From positions 1 through 64,000 of the forward strand of contig OW568879.1 in NCBI GenBank assembly GCA_938743325.2: 64,000 nucleotides of DNA. Direction: 5' to 3'. The translations under genes were made by a program, and so were the position numbers. A model generated the notes under the pieces. It was not told where the DNA came from and made no database searches. It saw only the letters and a list, made by a program, of their open reading frames with translations. Source of the stretch: Pycnococcus provasolii. Lineage: Eukaryota > Chlorophyta > Pseudoscourfieldiophyceae > Pseudoscourfieldiales > Pycnococcaceae. Shown piece after piece: positions 63,172-64,000 of the stretch; the first letter of the stretch is position 1; each line of letters starts with the position of its first letter.

Positions 63172-64000
63172 ATGGAGGAGGAGCACCTGCCTCGCCTCGA
63201 CAGCTCGTCGTACCCGCGTGACGTGCGCGGTGCGCTCGCGACACTGCTCGCCGTCTCGTGCAAGCGCATGCGAAACACGCCGGGGATGCAGGCGCCTGAG
63301 TCAGTGGACCACCACAACGCTTTCTACCGAGCTCTCGTCAGCCAAGTGCTAATGGCGCTGAGAATCACAGACGTCGACGAAAAAAAACGAGTGATGGACG
63401 TTTTGCTCTCCGACGATGACAACCTAGAATGCGCGCGCTCGTGCGCGAGCCAACTTGACGAAGACAAGCGGCCTGTCGCGTTTGCGGCGGTGCTTTGCGC
63501 TTGCGTGTCAGGGCAAACAAACCACGGCGCGGGCATGAACGACGATGGTGAAACGCGCGAACTTCTGCTCAAGCGCAACTACGACGCGCGAGCTCGTTTG
63601 GCACTGCAAGAGCTCGCACACATCCTTAAGATCACGGATGGCCAAATGGCTTCTGCGGAGTGTGCGCTTGCCGGATTGACTCGTGAGAAACCACGGGGTG
63701 CCACGGACGAAGAAATGTCTACCGCTTCTACAGAAGACTCATTCTCACTCGCAAGGATGAAGCGGCTCGCTATCGTGGGTAGCGCCGCCGTTCTTGCGGG
63801 TGCCGCATTTGCTGCAACGGCTGGGGCGCTCGTGGCTCCAACCTTGGCAGCTGGATTGGCGAGTATCAGCGGCGCAATCACCGCCGCTGCTCCTGCTAGC
63901 CACGCCGCCGCCGTTGCTGCCTCAGCAGCTGCTGCAGCAGGCTCCAGCGCGGGAACCGCTGCCGTCAGTGGAGCGGCAGCAGCATACGGTGGATCTATAG
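63172..64000 (+). CDS. TMCO4/DUF726-like membrane protein, partial (runs off the window)
   Basis: 276 codons are visible from the GGCCATGG at 63172, with no stop before the window edge. Residues 1-195 are helical and charged, with short Cys-containing stretches. From about 200 the sequence reads ARMKRLAIVGSAAVLAGAAF, continuing into AATAGALVAPTLAAGL, then Ala/Gly-rich helices. This corresponds to the VIG(L)AALGGG...TGGLAAPLVAAG segment of TMCO4/DUF726 (yeast Mil1) proteins, whose alpha/beta-hydrolase domain comes further downstream. Family members bind AP-1/clathrin cargo in yeast. Only the N-terminal half can be judged. Confidence 0.65.
   Translation, partial: MEEEHLPRLDSSSYPRDVRGALATLLAVSCKRMRNTPGMQAPESVDHHNAFYRALVSQVLMALRITDVDEKKRVMDVLLSDDDNLECARSCASQLDEDKRPVAFAAVLCACVSGQTNHGAGMNDDGETRELLLKRNYDARARLALQELAHILKITDGQMASAECALAGLTREKPRGATDEEMSTASTEDSFSLARMKRLAIVGSAAVLAGAAFAATAGALVAPTLAAGLASISGAITAAAPASHAAAVAASAAAAAGSSAGTAAVSGAAAAYGGSI

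Overview
The window looks like one chromosome end of a small, gene-dense, GC-rich, intron-poor eukaryote, most likely a green alga of prasinophyte grade. The arguments are: a terminal (CCCTAA)n array, equivalent to TTAGGG on the other strand; apparent plastid proteins (an FtsHi-type ATPase, a YbaB protein with a basic leader, a cytochrome b5 front-end desaturase, a Mini-III RNase); proteins linked to flagella or microtubules (TPPP/p25-alpha, a kinesin with a SAM domain); and a DIRS-order element resembling Kangaroo of Volvox. The species cannot be fixed from the sequence alone. Pycnococcus-like algae would be a reasonable first comparison.

Bases 1-3,500 are subtelomeric. They hold telomere repeats with CCCGAA and CCCTAATTGTAA variants, a copia integrase fossil, an internal telomere patch beside GC palindromes, a damaged GCN5-like acetyltransferase gene and a 97-bp tandem repeat. 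From 3,950 to 12,410 there is ordinary dense coding: an SDR, a secreted Ig-like protein, a ubiquitin-like/IQ protein, TPPP, VPS26C and a repeat-rich protein. A 3.4-kb tyrosine-recombinase retroelement fossil with split direct repeats fills 12,753-16,117. From 16,280 to 21,000 lie a three-exon YbaB gene, a 39-residue spliced ATP-synthase-e-like gene, pyruvate kinase with one intron, and a DHHC acyltransferase. A copia Gag fossil follows.

From 23,250 to 57,060 about twenty mostly single-exon genes are packed head-to-head or tail-to-tail. Several belong to replication and chromatin (CHAF1B and PRIM1 sharing one promoter that carries an E2F-type site, and DNA ligase I) or to trafficking, nuclear pore and plastid functions (ChAPs, Nup85, FtsHi, Mini-III). 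From 57,385 to 62,910 lie repeat-built proteins (RCC1-like, WD40, armadillo) with two MITEs between them. The window ends inside a DUF726/TMCO4-like gene.

Two features recur between genes: short (ACCCTA)n boxes and an AAACCCCTAC motif, both concentrated in 5' or divergent intergenic regions. Starts were chosen by ATG context (often CACCATG or GCCATGG) and by where family homology begins. Introns were placed by hand from GT/AG signals and reading-frame continuity. All functions are inferred from motifs recognised by eye; no database search was run.
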